A stretch of DNA of 64,000 bases from Treponema sp. (GTDB lineage: Bacteria > Spirochaetota > Spirochaetia > Treponematales > Breznakiellaceae). The DNA lies in assembly GCA_009782555.1 (NCBI GenBank), contig WRIV01000008.1, positions 1 to 64,000 on the forward strand, read 5' to 3'. Of the stretch, positions 52,913 through 61,459 are shown one piece after another (positions within the stretch are counted from its first letter, which is position 1; each line of letters opens with the position of its first letter). A model generated the notes under the pieces. That model was not told the origin of the DNA. It saw only the letters and a program-made list of their open reading frames with translations, and made no database searches. A program made the translations under genes and the position numbers.

Positions 52913-54451
52913 TTACTGCTGCACCTGTTCGGTAAATTCTCCCATGACACGGAACCGGCTGTACCGTTTGGCGGGCAGTGCGGCGGGATCTTCTGCACAA
53001 AGCCGGGAAAGCGTTTCAGCAAGATAACGCCGCAGGTTTGCCGCAGTGCCTTCCACACCGGCGTCTTCGGCAATGACGGCATCGCATATACCTGCGGCTT
53101 TCAGTTCTTCCGCGCTGATCTTCATCAATTCTGCCGCTTCTTTTTCTCTGCTTGGATCTTTCCAGAGTATGGACGCAAAGCCCCGGGGATTGATCACCGA
53201 ATACAGGGTGTTTTCCAGCATTGCTAAATTGTCGCAAACTCCCAGAGCCAGAGCGCCGCCGGATCCGCCTTCACCCAAAACCACCGATATTACCGGCGTT
53301 TGCAGTTCCATAAAGATCATCAAATTCCGGGCAATGGCTTCACCTTGACCCCGTTCTTCCGCTTCCACCCCGCAAAATGCACCGGGGGTATCAATAAAGC
53401 AGATCACCGGCCGTCGGAATTTTTCCGCTTGCCGGGCAAGGCGCAAGGCTTTGCGGTAGCCTTCGGGATGGGGCATGGAAAAGTTGGTCCGCTTGAGTTC
53501 TTCTATGTCCGCTCCCTTGGGCTGGGCTATGACCGTTACGGGCATTCCCTGGAAAAGGGCAAGGCCCCCAACCACGGCAGGATCATCTCCAAAATACCGA
53601 TCCCCGTGTAGTTCGGTAAATTCATCAAAAAGCAGGGAGATAAAGTTAAAAGCACTGGGACGGTTAAGACCCCGGAGCCGCTCCAGCTTTTGTACGACAT
53701 TGAGTTTTAACGTCCCTGATCCATCGCCGGATGATGCGGATAGGCCGGATCCGGAAAATGCGGGACTTCCAGAAAGACGGTGATGGCGAAGTAGTCTTGC
53801 CAGAATGGATTTAATAGTTTCCCGGGGACAAAGCATATCCGCAAAGCCATGCTCAAGGATGAATTCCGATGTTTGAAAATGATCCGGCAGGGAATGGCCT
53901 ATGCTGTCTTGGATTACCCTTCTGCCGGCAAAACCCACCGTTGCTCCGGGTTCGGCGAGGATAATGTCTCCCAGGGAGGCAAACGAAGCATCGACGCCGC
54001 CGGTAGTTGGATCGCAGATCACGGTGATATAGAGGAGCCCCGCCTTGTTAAGAAGGGCTACCGCTCCGGAAGTTTTCGCCATCTGCATCAGCGAGTAGGT
54101 TCCTTCCTGCATACGGGCCCCGCCGGAGGCGGTAAAGATAACCACCGGGAGCTTTTGCTCCACTCCGTATTCAAGGAGGCGGGTAACTTTTTCTCCCACG
54201 GCGCTGCCCATGCTGGCCATCATAAAACGGCTGTCCATGATACCGATCAGGACCGCTTCTCCGCCGATGGTGCAGCGGCCGGTGATTACCGCTTCTTTCG
54301 TACCGGTTTCTTTTTGAAGGGCGACGATCTTTTCTTCATATCCCGGATAGTTTATGGGATTGCAGGAAGTAAGGGACGCGTCAAATTCGGTAAAACTCCC
54401 TTCGTCGGCGGTAAGGGCAAGGCGTTCCTGCCAGCTAAGTCGCAAATTCAT
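52913..54451 (-). CDS. accDA: Fused acetyl-CoA carboxylase carboxyltransferase (AccD-AccA)
   Basis: 512 residues: a beta-subunit half (about 1-225, with FTASGGARMQEGTYSLMQMAKT, TTGGVDASFASLGDIILAEPGA) joined by a Gly/Ser linker (about 228-248) to an alpha-subunit half (about 250-500, with LHGDRYFGDDPAVVGGLA, FPICF-equivalent VICFIDTPGAFCGVEAEERGQ and VVLGEGGSGGALALG). Transfers the carboxyl group from biotin to acetyl-CoA for fatty acid synthesis. The N-terminal cysteine zinc ribbon typical of AccD is absent; the protein starts at the catalytic fold. The deacetylase stop overlaps its ATG by 4 nt. Biotin carrier and carboxylase genes are not in the window. Confidence 0.9.
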   Translation of the reverse strand: MNLRLSWQERLALTADEGSFTEFDASLTSCNPINYPGYEEKIVALQKETGTKEAVITGRCTIGGEAVLIGIMDSRFMMASMGSAVGEKVTRLLEYGVEQKLPVVIFTASGGARMQEGTYSLMQMAKTSGAVALLNKAGLLYITVICDPTTGGVDASFASLGDIILAEPGATVGFAGRRVIQDSIGHSLPDHFQTSEFILEHGFADMLCPRETIKSILARLLRHHRLSGSPAFSGSGLSASSGDGSGTLKLNVVQKLERLRGLNRPSAFNFISLLFDEFTELHGDRYFGDDPAVVGGLALFQGMPVTVIAQPKGADIEELKRTNFSMPHPEGYRKALRLARQAEKFRRPVICFIDTPGAFCGVEAEERGQGEAIARNLMIFMELQTPVISVVLGEGGSGGALALGVCDNLAMLENTLYSVINPRGFASILWKDPSREKEAAELMKISAEELKAAGICDAVIAEDAGVEGTAANLRRYLAETLSRLCAEDPAALPAKRYSRFRVMGEFTEQVQQ

Positions 54452-55221
54452 AGTAACACTCCTGGTACTTCGGCAGGATCAAAACCATCCATGCGGTAGC
54501 CTTTTTCCTGCAAAATTAAAATTATCTCTTCCACTACGGAAGGGATCCAACTGCGGTAAAATTTTCCTTCGGGATTTCGGGCAAGCTGTTTTTCCATGGT
54601 AGTGTATGCACCTCTGCCGTCATGGAGTAGAATAATGCCGCCGCCTCTTTTCTCAATTTTTCCGATAACCTGAGCCACGGCCTTGTCCCTGTTACTGCCG
54701 GAGAGAACCGCATCATAGATACGGATCGTACAGGGAGCCATGCAGAAACCTTGCTGTTCCCAAAACTGCCGCTGTCCTTTTTTGTAATAGCCGCCGTGGG
54801 GCCGGTAAATCGGAACCCCAAAAGTTGATTGTATCGGGTCATCCAGTGCAGCATCAATCGCTCCCTGCCCCGCAAGAAGATTGGCACTGAACGATTCATC
54901 ATTTAAAAAGAGCGCCCACTTTTCTCCATAGCCGTGGTTGATGATCCGGTGGCCCCCGGCGGCGATACGCCGTACCAGATCAGGGTTCTGATCAGCGTTT
55001 ATTCCCAAAAGGGAAAAACAGCCGCGGATTCCGTACTTTTCCAAGACCTCCAAAAGCCTGAGGGTGGTATCGCCGTATACATTGGGGCCGTCATCAAAGC
55101 TAAAAACCACAATGCCGCCGGGAAAATCGCGGGGGTTTGCATTAATGCTTTTGCAGCCCCCAAAGTTCAGGCAGAAAGGGAAGAAAACAAGTATAAAAAG
55201 GATATGATAAACTCTTTGCAT
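54448..55221 (-). CDS. Polysaccharide deacetylase-family lipoprotein
   Basis: 257 residues, NodB fold. Signal with lipobox NFGGC (Cys about 23), so lipid-anchored outside the cytoplasm. Catalytic Asp pair in FSFDDGP, YRPHGGYY (in place of the usual RPPYG) and ILLHDGRGAYT are present. The metal motif that normally reads H-S/T-x-x-H is here NHGYGEKW, with only one His, so zinc binding and activity are uncertain. First gene of the unit with accDA; its stop overlaps the accDA start. Possible targets are peptidoglycan or surface glycans. Confidence 0.8.
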   Translation of the reverse strand: MQRVYHILFILVFFPFCLNFGGCKSINANPRDFPGGIVVFSFDDGPNVYGDTTLRLLEVLEKYGIRGCFSLLGINADQNPDLVRRIAAGGHRIINHGYGEKWALFLNDESFSANLLAGQGAIDAALDDPIQSTFGVPIYRPHGGYYKKGQRQFWEQQGFCMAPCTIRIYDAVLSGSNRDKAVAQVIGKIEKRGGGIILLHDGRGAYTTMEKQLARNPEGKFYRSWIPSVVEEIILILQEKGYRMDGFDPAEVPGVLL

Positions 55222-55286
55222 TTTAATACCCGGTGATTCAAAGAATAATACAATTTACCTCATTTGGGGAAGCACACTGCGCCTGT

Positions 55287-55315
55287 TTGACAAACCAGTT
55301 CATTGGTGCCATGCT
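55287..55315 (+). promoter_or_regulatory. Candidate promoter of the methyltransferase-KS-PlsC-ACP unit
   Basis: Perfect TTGACA (55287-55292), 17-nt spacer, weak -10 CATGCT (55310-55315) helped by an extended TGC. The start codon lies at 55330. Confidence 0.4.
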
Positions 55316-55329
55316 GAAATGAAAAGATC

Positions 55330-56448
55330 ATGGCTGAGTATAATAACGAAAGTTTTTCGGCAGACAAAATTAGAGCCGTCGATGCAAAATTCGAAGCTCA
55401 AAAAATCGCCTTTTCCCCCCTTGTTTTTCAGGCTGTAAGGGCTATGCTGGAACTGGGCCTTTTAAAAGCAATTTCTGATTCCGGTGAAAAAGGGCTTGGT
55501 CTGGACGATGCCGCGGAAAAGACCGGCATTTCTCCTTATGGCATAAAGGTTCTTCTGGAGGCCGCCCTGGGGGTGAACATTGTTAAGACGATTCCCGAAA
55601 CAAAAGAGGATCGTTTTGTCCTTGGGAAAACAGGCTGGTTCCTTTTGGAAGACGAAATGACCAGGGTGAATTTTAGTTTTGTAAATGATGTGTGTTACAA
55701 GGGGGCCTTTGAACTTGCCCAGTCGGTAAAGTCTGGGAAACCCCTGGGCCTTGAGGTCTTTGGATCCGAAGGGAAAACCCCGGGCGGAACAACTATTTAT
55801 GAGGTTCTGTCGTCCCTGCCGGAACAGGTAAAAAAAAGCTGGTTCGCCTTTGATCATTATTATTCTGATATTGCTTTTGAAGAAGCCCTCCGTATTGTTT
55901 TTTCCGGGAGTCCGAAAAAAATTATTGACCTGGGCGGGAATACCGCCAAGTGGGCTCTTTGCTGCTGTCGCCATGATCCCCATGTGGAGGTGCTTATTGT
56001 AGACCTGCCGGGGCAATGTGCGGCGGCGGAACAAAATATAGCCCATGCCGGTTTTTCCGGCAGAATTAAAACCTTTGCCTGCAATGTATTGAATAGGGAA
56101 ACGGCTATTCCTTCCGGGGCGGATGTTATTTGGATGAGCCAGTTTCTGGATTGTTTTTCCCTTGAGGAAGTTACCCGTATCATGGAAAAAGTGCGGACCG
56201 CAGCGGTACCTTCGGTTGATGTCTTTATTCTTGAACCCTTTTGGGATAAACAGCGTTTCGAAGCTGCCGCTTACTCCCTTCAGGCTACTTCCCTTTATTT
56301 TACCTGCATGGCCAATGGAAACAGCAAAATGTACCGTTATCGAGAGCTTGCCGCTGCTGTAGAAGATGCCGGTTTTGAAATTGCTGATGCCTGGCACAAT
56401 TTGGGCTCTGCCGATTATTCTCTTCTTCGATGCAGGGCAAGGTCATGA
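55330..56448 (+). CDS. SAM-dependent O-methyltransferase-like protein of the polyene-type cluster
   Basis: 372 residues. A dimerisation/winged-helix N-terminus (about 25-100, QKIAFSPLVFQAVRAMLELGLLKAI, AEKTGISPYGIKVLLEAAL) as in plant and polyketide O-methyltransferases is followed by a class I methyltransferase fold with KIIDLGGNTAKWAL (SAM loop), VEVLIVDLPGQCAAAEQNI (ribose-binding acid) and GADVIWMSQFLDCFS. Methyltransferases of this kind sit in aryl-polyene and flexirubin loci and methylate the ring of the aryl head. First gene of a four-gene unit; its stop overlaps the next start (ATGA). Confidence 0.8.
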   Translation: MAEYNNESFSADKIRAVDAKFEAQKIAFSPLVFQAVRAMLELGLLKAISDSGEKGLGLDDAAEKTGISPYGIKVLLEAALGVNIVKTIPETKEDRFVLGKTGWFLLEDEMTRVNFSFVNDVCYKGAFELAQSVKSGKPLGLEVFGSEGKTPGGTTIYEVLSSLPEQVKKSWFAFDHYYSDIAFEEALRIVFSGSPKKIIDLGGNTAKWALCCCRHDPHVEVLIVDLPGQCAAAEQNIAHAGFSGRIKTFACNVLNRETAIPSGADVIWMSQFLDCFSLEEVTRIMEKVRTAAVPSVDVFILEPFWDKQRFEAAAYSLQATSLYFTCMANGNSKMYRYRELAAAVEDAGFEIADAWHNLGSADYSLLRCRARS

Positions 56449-57125
56449 ACGGAGGAGAACTATACGTCACCCGGCTTTCCGCATGGGCTCCCGGAATAGG
56501 AAGTTCCGGCGAATGGGACGAATGGGCCTTGGATATGCGGAACATATCCTCCTGCGCGAAGGGGCCTGATATTTCCTTTACCGATCCCTTGTTCCACCGG
56601 CGGCTGAGTCAAATTTCTAAAATGACCATACAGGTTATTCATGATCTCCTGCCTCTGGAGGAGAATACAAAACTTTTCTTTCTTTCTTTCCGGGGGGAAC
56701 TTTCAAGGCAGTATCAGATTAACAAGATGTTGATAAAAGAAGACACCATAATGCCGGCTGCTTTTTCTCTTTCAGTTTTTAATGCCCCTGTGGCGCTGGC
56801 CTCCATCGCCCTTGGACTTAAGGGGGGATACTCGGCGCTTTATCCGGGAAGTAATTCTTTTGCCGCAGGTCTTGCTGCTGCTGCTGCTGCGGTTCTTTTT
56901 TCCGGTACGGCGGAAGAACTTGCTTTTGTTTATGCCGATGAGCAGCCGCCGCCGGAATACAGGTGCTTTTTTCGGGAGTGTCCTCCCCCTCTGGCCTTTG
57001 GACTTATCCTGTCCCGCGCTCCCCGGTCTTTTTCTGTTCCCCTTTCATTGTTCAAGGAAAGAGGCGATCCGCTTGTTTTTCTTAAGGATCTCCTTCTTTG
57101 CGGAGAAATCCATGTTTCCTCCTGA
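56445..57125 (+). CDS. Truncated ketosynthase-like protein (Ketoacyl-synt_2 type)
   Basis: 226 residues; resembles the N-terminal KS-like proteins of aryl-polyene/flexirubin loci. VTRLSAWAPGIGSSGEWDEW at the start, FHRRLSQISKMTIQVIHDLLP, FLSFRGELSRQYQINKMLI, AFSLSVFNAPVALASIALGLKGGYSALYPGSNSF. At the place of the catalytic Cys of KS proteins the sequence reads PGSNSF, so no elongation activity is expected; a chain-length-factor or docking role is more likely. It starts on ATGA overlapping the methyltransferase and overlaps the acyltransferase by 14 nt. Confidence 0.75.
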   Translation: MNGGELYVTRLSAWAPGIGSSGEWDEWALDMRNISSCAKGPDISFTDPLFHRRLSQISKMTIQVIHDLLPLEENTKLFFLSFRGELSRQYQINKMLIKEDTIMPAAFSLSVFNAPVALASIALGLKGGYSALYPGSNSFAAGLAAAAAAVLFSGTAEELAFVYADEQPPPEYRCFFRECPPPLAFGLILSRAPRSFSVPLSLFKERGDPLVFLKDLLLCGEIHVSS

Positions 57126-57900
57126 TCTGTCTCCCGTATCAAACAAACCGCTCTATGTATACCGGGTTCTGGCAAAATGGTTTTCATTCTTCTTCTTCGG
57201 CCTGAGTACGCTGATTTTGGGAATAATAATTTTTCCGTTTATGAGGCTTGTTTTTCACCCCAAAGAACGGTTCAAAAAATACGGAAGGCGTTTTGTTTCT
57301 TCGTCCATGGGTTTTTTTGTTTCCTTTATGCATTTCCTTAGAGTTGTAGACCTGGAGACTGATAATCGGGAACAGTTCCGGCGCCTTTCGTCAAAAATCA
57401 TAGTTGCCAATCACCCGTCCCTTCTTGATGTGGTGATGCTTCTTTCTCTCATTCCCAACGCCGATTGTATTGTGAATTCAGCGCTGAACCACAATGTTGT
57501 AAGAGGAGTGATACGCCAGCTTTATATACTCAATTCCCTTGACTTTGAAGGCCTCCTCCAGTCCTGCGCCGGGTCTTTAAGGCAGGGGAACTGCCTGATC
57601 ATTTTTCCCGAAGGAACCAGGACTCCAAGATCGGGCTATGCAGCTATCAAAAAAGGAGCTGCACGGATAGCTTTGACTTTGGGTTGTAGTATTGTACCGG
57701 TACGAATAGGAGGCACCGATAAATTCGGCCTGGGTAAGAAAGATCCCTGGACGGGCTTTAATCCCCGGGAACGCTATGTCTATAACATCAGCATGGAACC
57801 TGAAATTGACACGTCAAAATACCGGGTCTTCTCCAATCCCAAAGCGGTGCGGGTTCTGACCAGGAATATTTCAGAATCCCTGTTTCCAGCAGACGCTTGA
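57112..57900 (+). CDS. PlsC-family 1-acylglycerol-3-phosphate-type acyltransferase
   Basis: 262 residues, membrane-bound. Two N-terminal hydrophobic helices (about 20-45 and 65-80), then the acyltransferase motifs: NHPSLLD (H-x4-D) near residue 102, FPEGTRTP (motif III) and VPVRIGGTD (motif IV). Transfers an acyl chain from ACP or CoA to an alcohol acceptor; here it may attach the cluster product to a lipid head group. ATG 57112 has GGAG upstream. The frame remains open further upstream within the KS-like gene, but no ribosome site lies there. It overlaps the ACP region closely. Confidence 0.85.
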   Translation: MFPPDLSPVSNKPLYVYRVLAKWFSFFFFGLSTLILGIIIFPFMRLVFHPKERFKKYGRRFVSSSMGFFVSFMHFLRVVDLETDNREQFRRLSSKIIVANHPSLLDVVMLLSLIPNADCIVNSALNHNVVRGVIRQLYILNSLDFEGLLQSCAGSLRQGNCLIIFPEGTRTPRSGYAAIKKGAARIALTLGCSIVPVRIGGTDKFGLGKKDPWTGFNPRERYVYNISMEPEIDTSKYRVFSNPKAVRVLTRNISESLFPADA

Positions 57901-57965
57901 TAAAACCCGCCAGATTGAGGTATCATGGGAAGCAGTCTATTTTAGCATCGGAAACGGAGTTTTTC

Positions 57966-58208
57966 TTGGATAAGAATGCTGTCTACATAATATTAAAGGA
58001 AATCATGGTCTCGGAATTTGAAATTGAAACCGATTCAATCAGACTTGAGAATCGATTGTATGATGATCTAAAACTGGACTCGCTGGATATGGTTGATCTG
58101 ATACTCAATTTAAAAAATCATACTGATAAAAAGATCGACCCTGCCCTGTTTAAGAATGCCTGTACTGTGCAGGATCTAGTTGACCTAATCCACCCCGTTT
58201 GGGGGTAA
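57966..58208 (+). CDS. Acyl carrier protein
   Basis: 80 residues. The phosphopantetheine serine is in LKLDSLDMVDLILNL, after RLENRLYDDL, the typical ACP helix-II start; SIRLENRLYDD and KIDPALFKNACTVQDLVDLI close the fold. Start TTG 57966 with GGAG 6 nt before gives normal ACP size; the frame also runs back to a TTG at 57897 overlapping the acyltransferase stop. It should be primed by the phosphopantetheinyl transferase encoded at 61460-62182 and act with the KS, KR and dehydratase of the cluster. Confidence 0.85.
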   Translation: MDKNAVYIILKEIMVSEFEIETDSIRLENRLYDDLKLDSLDMVDLILNLKNHTDKKIDPALFKNACTVQDLVDLIHPVWG

Positions 58209-58263
58209 TTGCGTAATTCCCGCTTTGCTTAAGCCTTCGGCAAAAATGAAAGCACTCTCCGGA

Positions 58264-58854
58264 TCACTTCCATTCCACCAATTCATTTAGTTCTTTTCTT
58301 TTTTTTGGAGACGGGTCTTCGTCAGGGTAACCCAGTGCTATTGCTGCGGCAATCTGCCTGTCGGTTTGCAGCCATTCACCTATTTCCCTAACCGTATAAT
58401 AAATATCGCCAATCCATAAACTGCCAATACCATATTCATGAGAAGCCAATAACATATTTTCTACAGCAGCTCCAATTGATAGTATGTTTGCCATTTCTAC
58501 ATATTTTTTTACCAGGGTTTTTCCATAATCCTGTTTATTCTCCGTATTTATAACAAATATGATAACGGGTGCATCTTTCATAATTTTTAAAGTAGTTTCG
58601 GCAGAATAAAGAAAATTTTTTGCATCAAGCAGCAGTCCGAAGCTGGATTTTATATCCTCAATTCCTTTTTCAATGACCTTTATTAATTGCTGTTTGCTTT
58701 CTTTTATAACAAAAAATTTCCAGGGCTGGTTATTTTTTGGAGACGGCGCATTAATTCCAGCTTTTAAAATATTTCGAATGGTATTTTGATCAATATCATT
58801 GCCGGAAAATTTTCTTGTACTTCTTCTGTTTTCAATGGCTGTAATAGTGTTCAT
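58264..58854 (-). CDS. Nitroreductase-family FMN oxidoreductase
   Basis: 196 residues. IENRRSTRKFSGNDI at the N-terminus binds the FMN phosphate; APSPKNNQPWKFFVI, SIGAAVENMLLASHEYGIGSLWIGD and LGYPDEDPSPKKRKELNELVEW are family landmarks. Reduces nitro or quinone-like groups with NAD(P)H; substrate not deducible. It follows the ketosynthase gene by 33 bp on the same strand, with AAAGG ahead of the ATG. Base composition is visibly more AT-rich than the flanking biosynthetic genes, so it may be a later arrival rather than a working part of the cluster. Confidence 0.88.
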   Translation of the reverse strand: MNTITAIENRRSTRKFSGNDIDQNTIRNILKAGINAPSPKNNQPWKFFVIKESKQQLIKVIEKGIEDIKSSFGLLLDAKNFLYSAETTLKIMKDAPVIIFVINTENKQDYGKTLVKKYVEMANILSIGAAVENMLLASHEYGIGSLWIGDIYYTVREIGEWLQTDRQIAAAIALGYPDEDPSPKKRKELNELVEWK

Positions 58855-58887
58855 AGTACCTTTTGCTCCATTGGTGACAAATCAGTT

Positions 58888-60114
58888 TCACTGCATATTC
58901 CTGAAAATAAGCGAAGAATTGATGCCTCCAAAGGCAAAGTTGTTGGACATGATGTATTCGGTATCAATTTCCCGTCCGTTCCCGGTGATATAATCCAGAG
59001 GCCCGCAGCGGGGATCAAGCTCATCAAGGTTAAGGTTGGGGCAGAACCATTTTTCTTTCATCATTTTAATGGATAGCCACGCTTCAATGGTGCCGCAGGC
59101 CCCCAGGGTGTGGCCTAGGTAGCTTTTTAAAGTGCTTGCCGGGACAGGTCTTTGAAAAATATCCGCGGTGGCCCAGCTTTCAGCCACATCCCCTGTTTCG
59201 GTGGCAGTCCCATGGGTATTAACATAACCTATGGAGGCAGGATCCAGCCGCGAATCTTCCAGGGCCAGCTTCATGGCGATACCCATGGTATAACGGTTCG
59301 GCTGGGTAATGTGAGATCCGTCGGCATTGGTTCCAAAACCGGCAATTTCGGCGATTATGTTTGCTCCTCGTTTTTTTGCATATTCATATTCTTCCAAAAT
59401 CAAGGTTCCCGATCCTTCACCGACAACAAGGCCGTCCCGGTTTTTATCGTAGGCGGCGGGAGTTTTTTCAGGCGTATCGTTTTTGCAGCTGGCGGCAAAA
59501 AGGGTATCAAAGACCGCTGCATTGGCGGGGCTCATTTCTTCAGCGCCTCCCGCCAGCATAATATCCTGAGCGCCCCTTGCTATGGTCTCATAGGCAAAGC
59601 CTATGGCCTGCGAACTTGACGTGCATGCCGTGTTTGCCGTAATTATCCTTCCGGTAATGCCGAAAAATACGCCAATATTTGCGGCGCAGGTCTGGGGCAT
59701 GGCTTTTATATAGGTGGTGGCGCTTATTTTTTTTACATCACCCAGAACGAGCATGCTGTAGAAGTCAAGGAGAGGCTCTATACTTCCCATAGAAGAACCG
59801 TAGGCAACGCCTGCGCGGCCATTTTTTAGCTGAGGATCGTCCGGGTTTATGCCTGCATCTGCCAATGCTTTTTCTGCAGAAACCAGGGCAAGCTGGGCAA
59901 CTTTGCCAAGGCTGCGGATTTTTTTCCGGGGGTAGCCGGGCGGGGTAAAATCTATGGGTGCGGCAAGCATTGTATTCATGCCGGTATATTTTTCCCAGTC
60001 TTTCATATAGCGGACACAATTTTTCCCTGCCCTCAGAGACTTAAGTATATCCAGCCATTCATTACCCAGGGCGCTGACTACCGCTCCACCTGTGATGACC
60101 ACACGTTTCCTCAC
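58888..60114 (-). CDS. 3-oxoacyl-ACP synthase (ketosynthase) of the polyene-type cluster
   Basis: 408 residues, FabF-like fold. The catalytic triad is complete: Cys in ANTACTSSSQAI, His in VNTHGTATETGD and His in YLGHTLGACGTIEAW; KRVVITGGAVVSALGNEW is the KS start. GTG 60114 has AGAGG at 8 nt; the open frame extends to 60141. Condenses malonyl-ACP with the growing chain. It follows the ketoreductase and dehydratase genes on the same strand, as in fatty acid-type polyene pathways. Confidence 0.9.
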   Translation of the reverse strand: MRKRVVITGGAVVSALGNEWLDILKSLRAGKNCVRYMKDWEKYTGMNTMLAAPIDFTPPGYPRKKIRSLGKVAQLALVSAEKALADAGINPDDPQLKNGRAGVAYGSSMGSIEPLLDFYSMLVLGDVKKISATTYIKAMPQTCAANIGVFFGITGRIITANTACTSSSQAIGFAYETIARGAQDIMLAGGAEEMSPANAAVFDTLFAASCKNDTPEKTPAAYDKNRDGLVVGEGSGTLILEEYEYAKKRGANIIAEIAGFGTNADGSHITQPNRYTMGIAMKLALEDSRLDPASIGYVNTHGTATETGDVAESWATADIFQRPVPASTLKSYLGHTLGACGTIEAWLSIKMMKEKWFCPNLNLDELDPRCGPLDYITGNGREIDTEYIMSNNFAFGGINSSLIFRNMQ

Positions 60115-60181
60115 TATAATAACCTCTGTTCCGCGCTGCACCCTATGTGCCGGGCATTACAACCGGATACAAAATACAGTT

Positions 60182-60931
60182 TCATATCATGCCTCCGTTT
60201 ACCGAGATTACCTGACGCGTGATATACGATGCCTGTTCGGAAAGAAGGAATACCGCCAGAGCGGCCACTTCTTCGGGTTTACCTATTCGGCCCATGGGTA
60301 TGGATGGAAGTATTTTATCTATCGGCACGTCCCGTATCATTTTTGTATCTATGATCCCCGGGGCGATGCAGTTTACGGTTATGGAACGGCTGGCAAGTTC
60401 CGCTGCGAGGGCTTTGGTGGCTCCGATAATGCCTGCCTTGGCAGCACTGTAATTTACCTGGCCGCGGTTTCCTGCTATTCCCGATACCGATGAAAGGGTA
60501 ATGATCCGGCCTCGTTTTTTGCGGCAGATAGGCATCATAAGGGGGTGAAGGACATTGTAAAAACTGTCAAGATCGGTGCGAAGAACAGTATCCCAATCTT
60601 CTTCGCTCATGCCAGGGAAAGAGTCATCGGCGGAGATTCCAGCATTGCAGATAATTCCCCAGAAGGCGCTTTCGCAGGAGGCGCTGCAATTTTCTTCCGT
60701 CCATTTTTCAAGTTTTTTCCGGCATTCTTCCCGGTTACTCACATCAAACTGAAGGAGCTCTATTTTTCCGCCCCTTTGAGTGATTTCCTTTTCCAGGGAT
60801 TCGGCCTCTTCTTTTCCCTTATTATAGTGGGCCGTTACTTCGTACCCCGCTTCGGATACAGCCAGTGCAATAGAGCGGCCTATGCCCCTGCCTGCCCCGG
60901 TAATGAGCACTTTTTTTTCACTCAACAGCAT
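60182..60931 (-). CDS. 3-oxoacyl-ACP reductase (ketoreductase), FabG family
   Basis: 249 residues. NADPH-binding VLITGAGRGIGRSIAL, NAG in ICNAGISADDS, and the catalytic Ser, Tyr, Lys in TLSSVSGIAGNRGQVNYSAAKAG; the C-terminal GRIGKPEEVAALAVFLLS is typical. Reduces the beta-keto group after each condensation. It overlaps the dehydratase gene by 14 nt, and the ketosynthase follows after 67 bp, so all three reactions needed for a conjugated chain (condense, reduce, dehydrate) are encoded in one run. Confidence 0.9.
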   Translation of the reverse strand: MLLSEKKVLITGAGRGIGRSIALAVSEAGYEVTAHYNKGKEEAESLEKEITQRGGKIELLQFDVSNREECRKKLEKWTEENCSASCESAFWGIICNAGISADDSFPGMSEEDWDTVLRTDLDSFYNVLHPLMMPICRKKRGRIITLSSVSGIAGNRGQVNYSAAKAGIIGATKALAAELASRSITVNCIAPGIIDTKMIRDVPIDKILPSIPMGRIGKPEEVAALAVFLLSEQASYITRQVISVNGGMI

Positions 60932-61394
60932 GGTAATCCTTTTTCATGGCCTGGGCTTGTTCATGCTCTATTTCCATAACCGTTAGTTTTCCTTCAAGAA
61001 TTTTTCTACCTTCAAGTAAAATTTCACCTTCAAAAGTGCAGGCCAAATCCATGCGTCCAATTTCCTTTGTTTTTATCTCTACGGTACTTCCGGTCTTAAA
61101 GAAGGGAAGGCCTATCCGCATTGACGAAACACTCAGAATGAATCCCATTTTTGGGGGGATGCCGTTTTCACGATCCCTGATGCCAGAAAAAGCGGAGATC
61201 GCCTGGGCTATAAATTCAAAGCCTGCCCAGGCGGGGACACCCGCCGCTGCGGGATCGTAAAAGAGGCAGTCTTCGGTAATATGATATTCCGCCTCGATAG
61301 TTCGTTCTTCGAGATTATACTCTTTGATTCTGCTGAGGAGCAACATTTTGTTCCTGTGGGGTACAATGGAAAGAAGGTTTTCTTTTTCAGTCAA
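60918..61394 (-). CDS. Hot-dog fold 3-hydroxyacyl-ACP dehydratase (ApeP-like)
   Basis: 158 residues. IVPHRNKMLLLSRIKEY, CLFYDPAAAGVPAWAGFEFIAQAISAFSGIRDRE and GFILSVSSMRIG resemble the thioester dehydratases of aryl-polyene clusters: the GFEFIAQA segment would hold the catalytic acid and the PHR(N) segment the histidine. I start at TTG 61394 (MTEKENLLSIV), because GGGAGG is 9 nt ahead, which avoids overlap with the divergent transferase gene; the frame is open to 61553. Makes the trans double bond from the hydroxyacyl-ACP. Confidence 0.8.
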   Translation of the reverse strand: MTEKENLLSIVPHRNKMLLLSRIKEYNLEERTIEAEYHITEDCLFYDPAAAGVPAWAGFEFIAQAISAFSGIRDRENGIPPKMGFILSVSSMRIGLPFFKTGSTVEIKTKEIGRMDLACTFEGEILLEGRKILEGKLTVMEIEHEQAQAMKKDYHAVE

Positions 61395-61459
61395 GCAGTA
61401 TTTCCTCCCATTGTAGAAGCAGGGTAAACCGGCTATGATACATTCAGGCTCCGGAATAG

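Noticed and set aside
55462-56397. 311-residue open frame opposite the methyltransferase gene
   Set aside because: Antisense shadow; the plus-strand gene has a full methyltransferase pattern and codon use.
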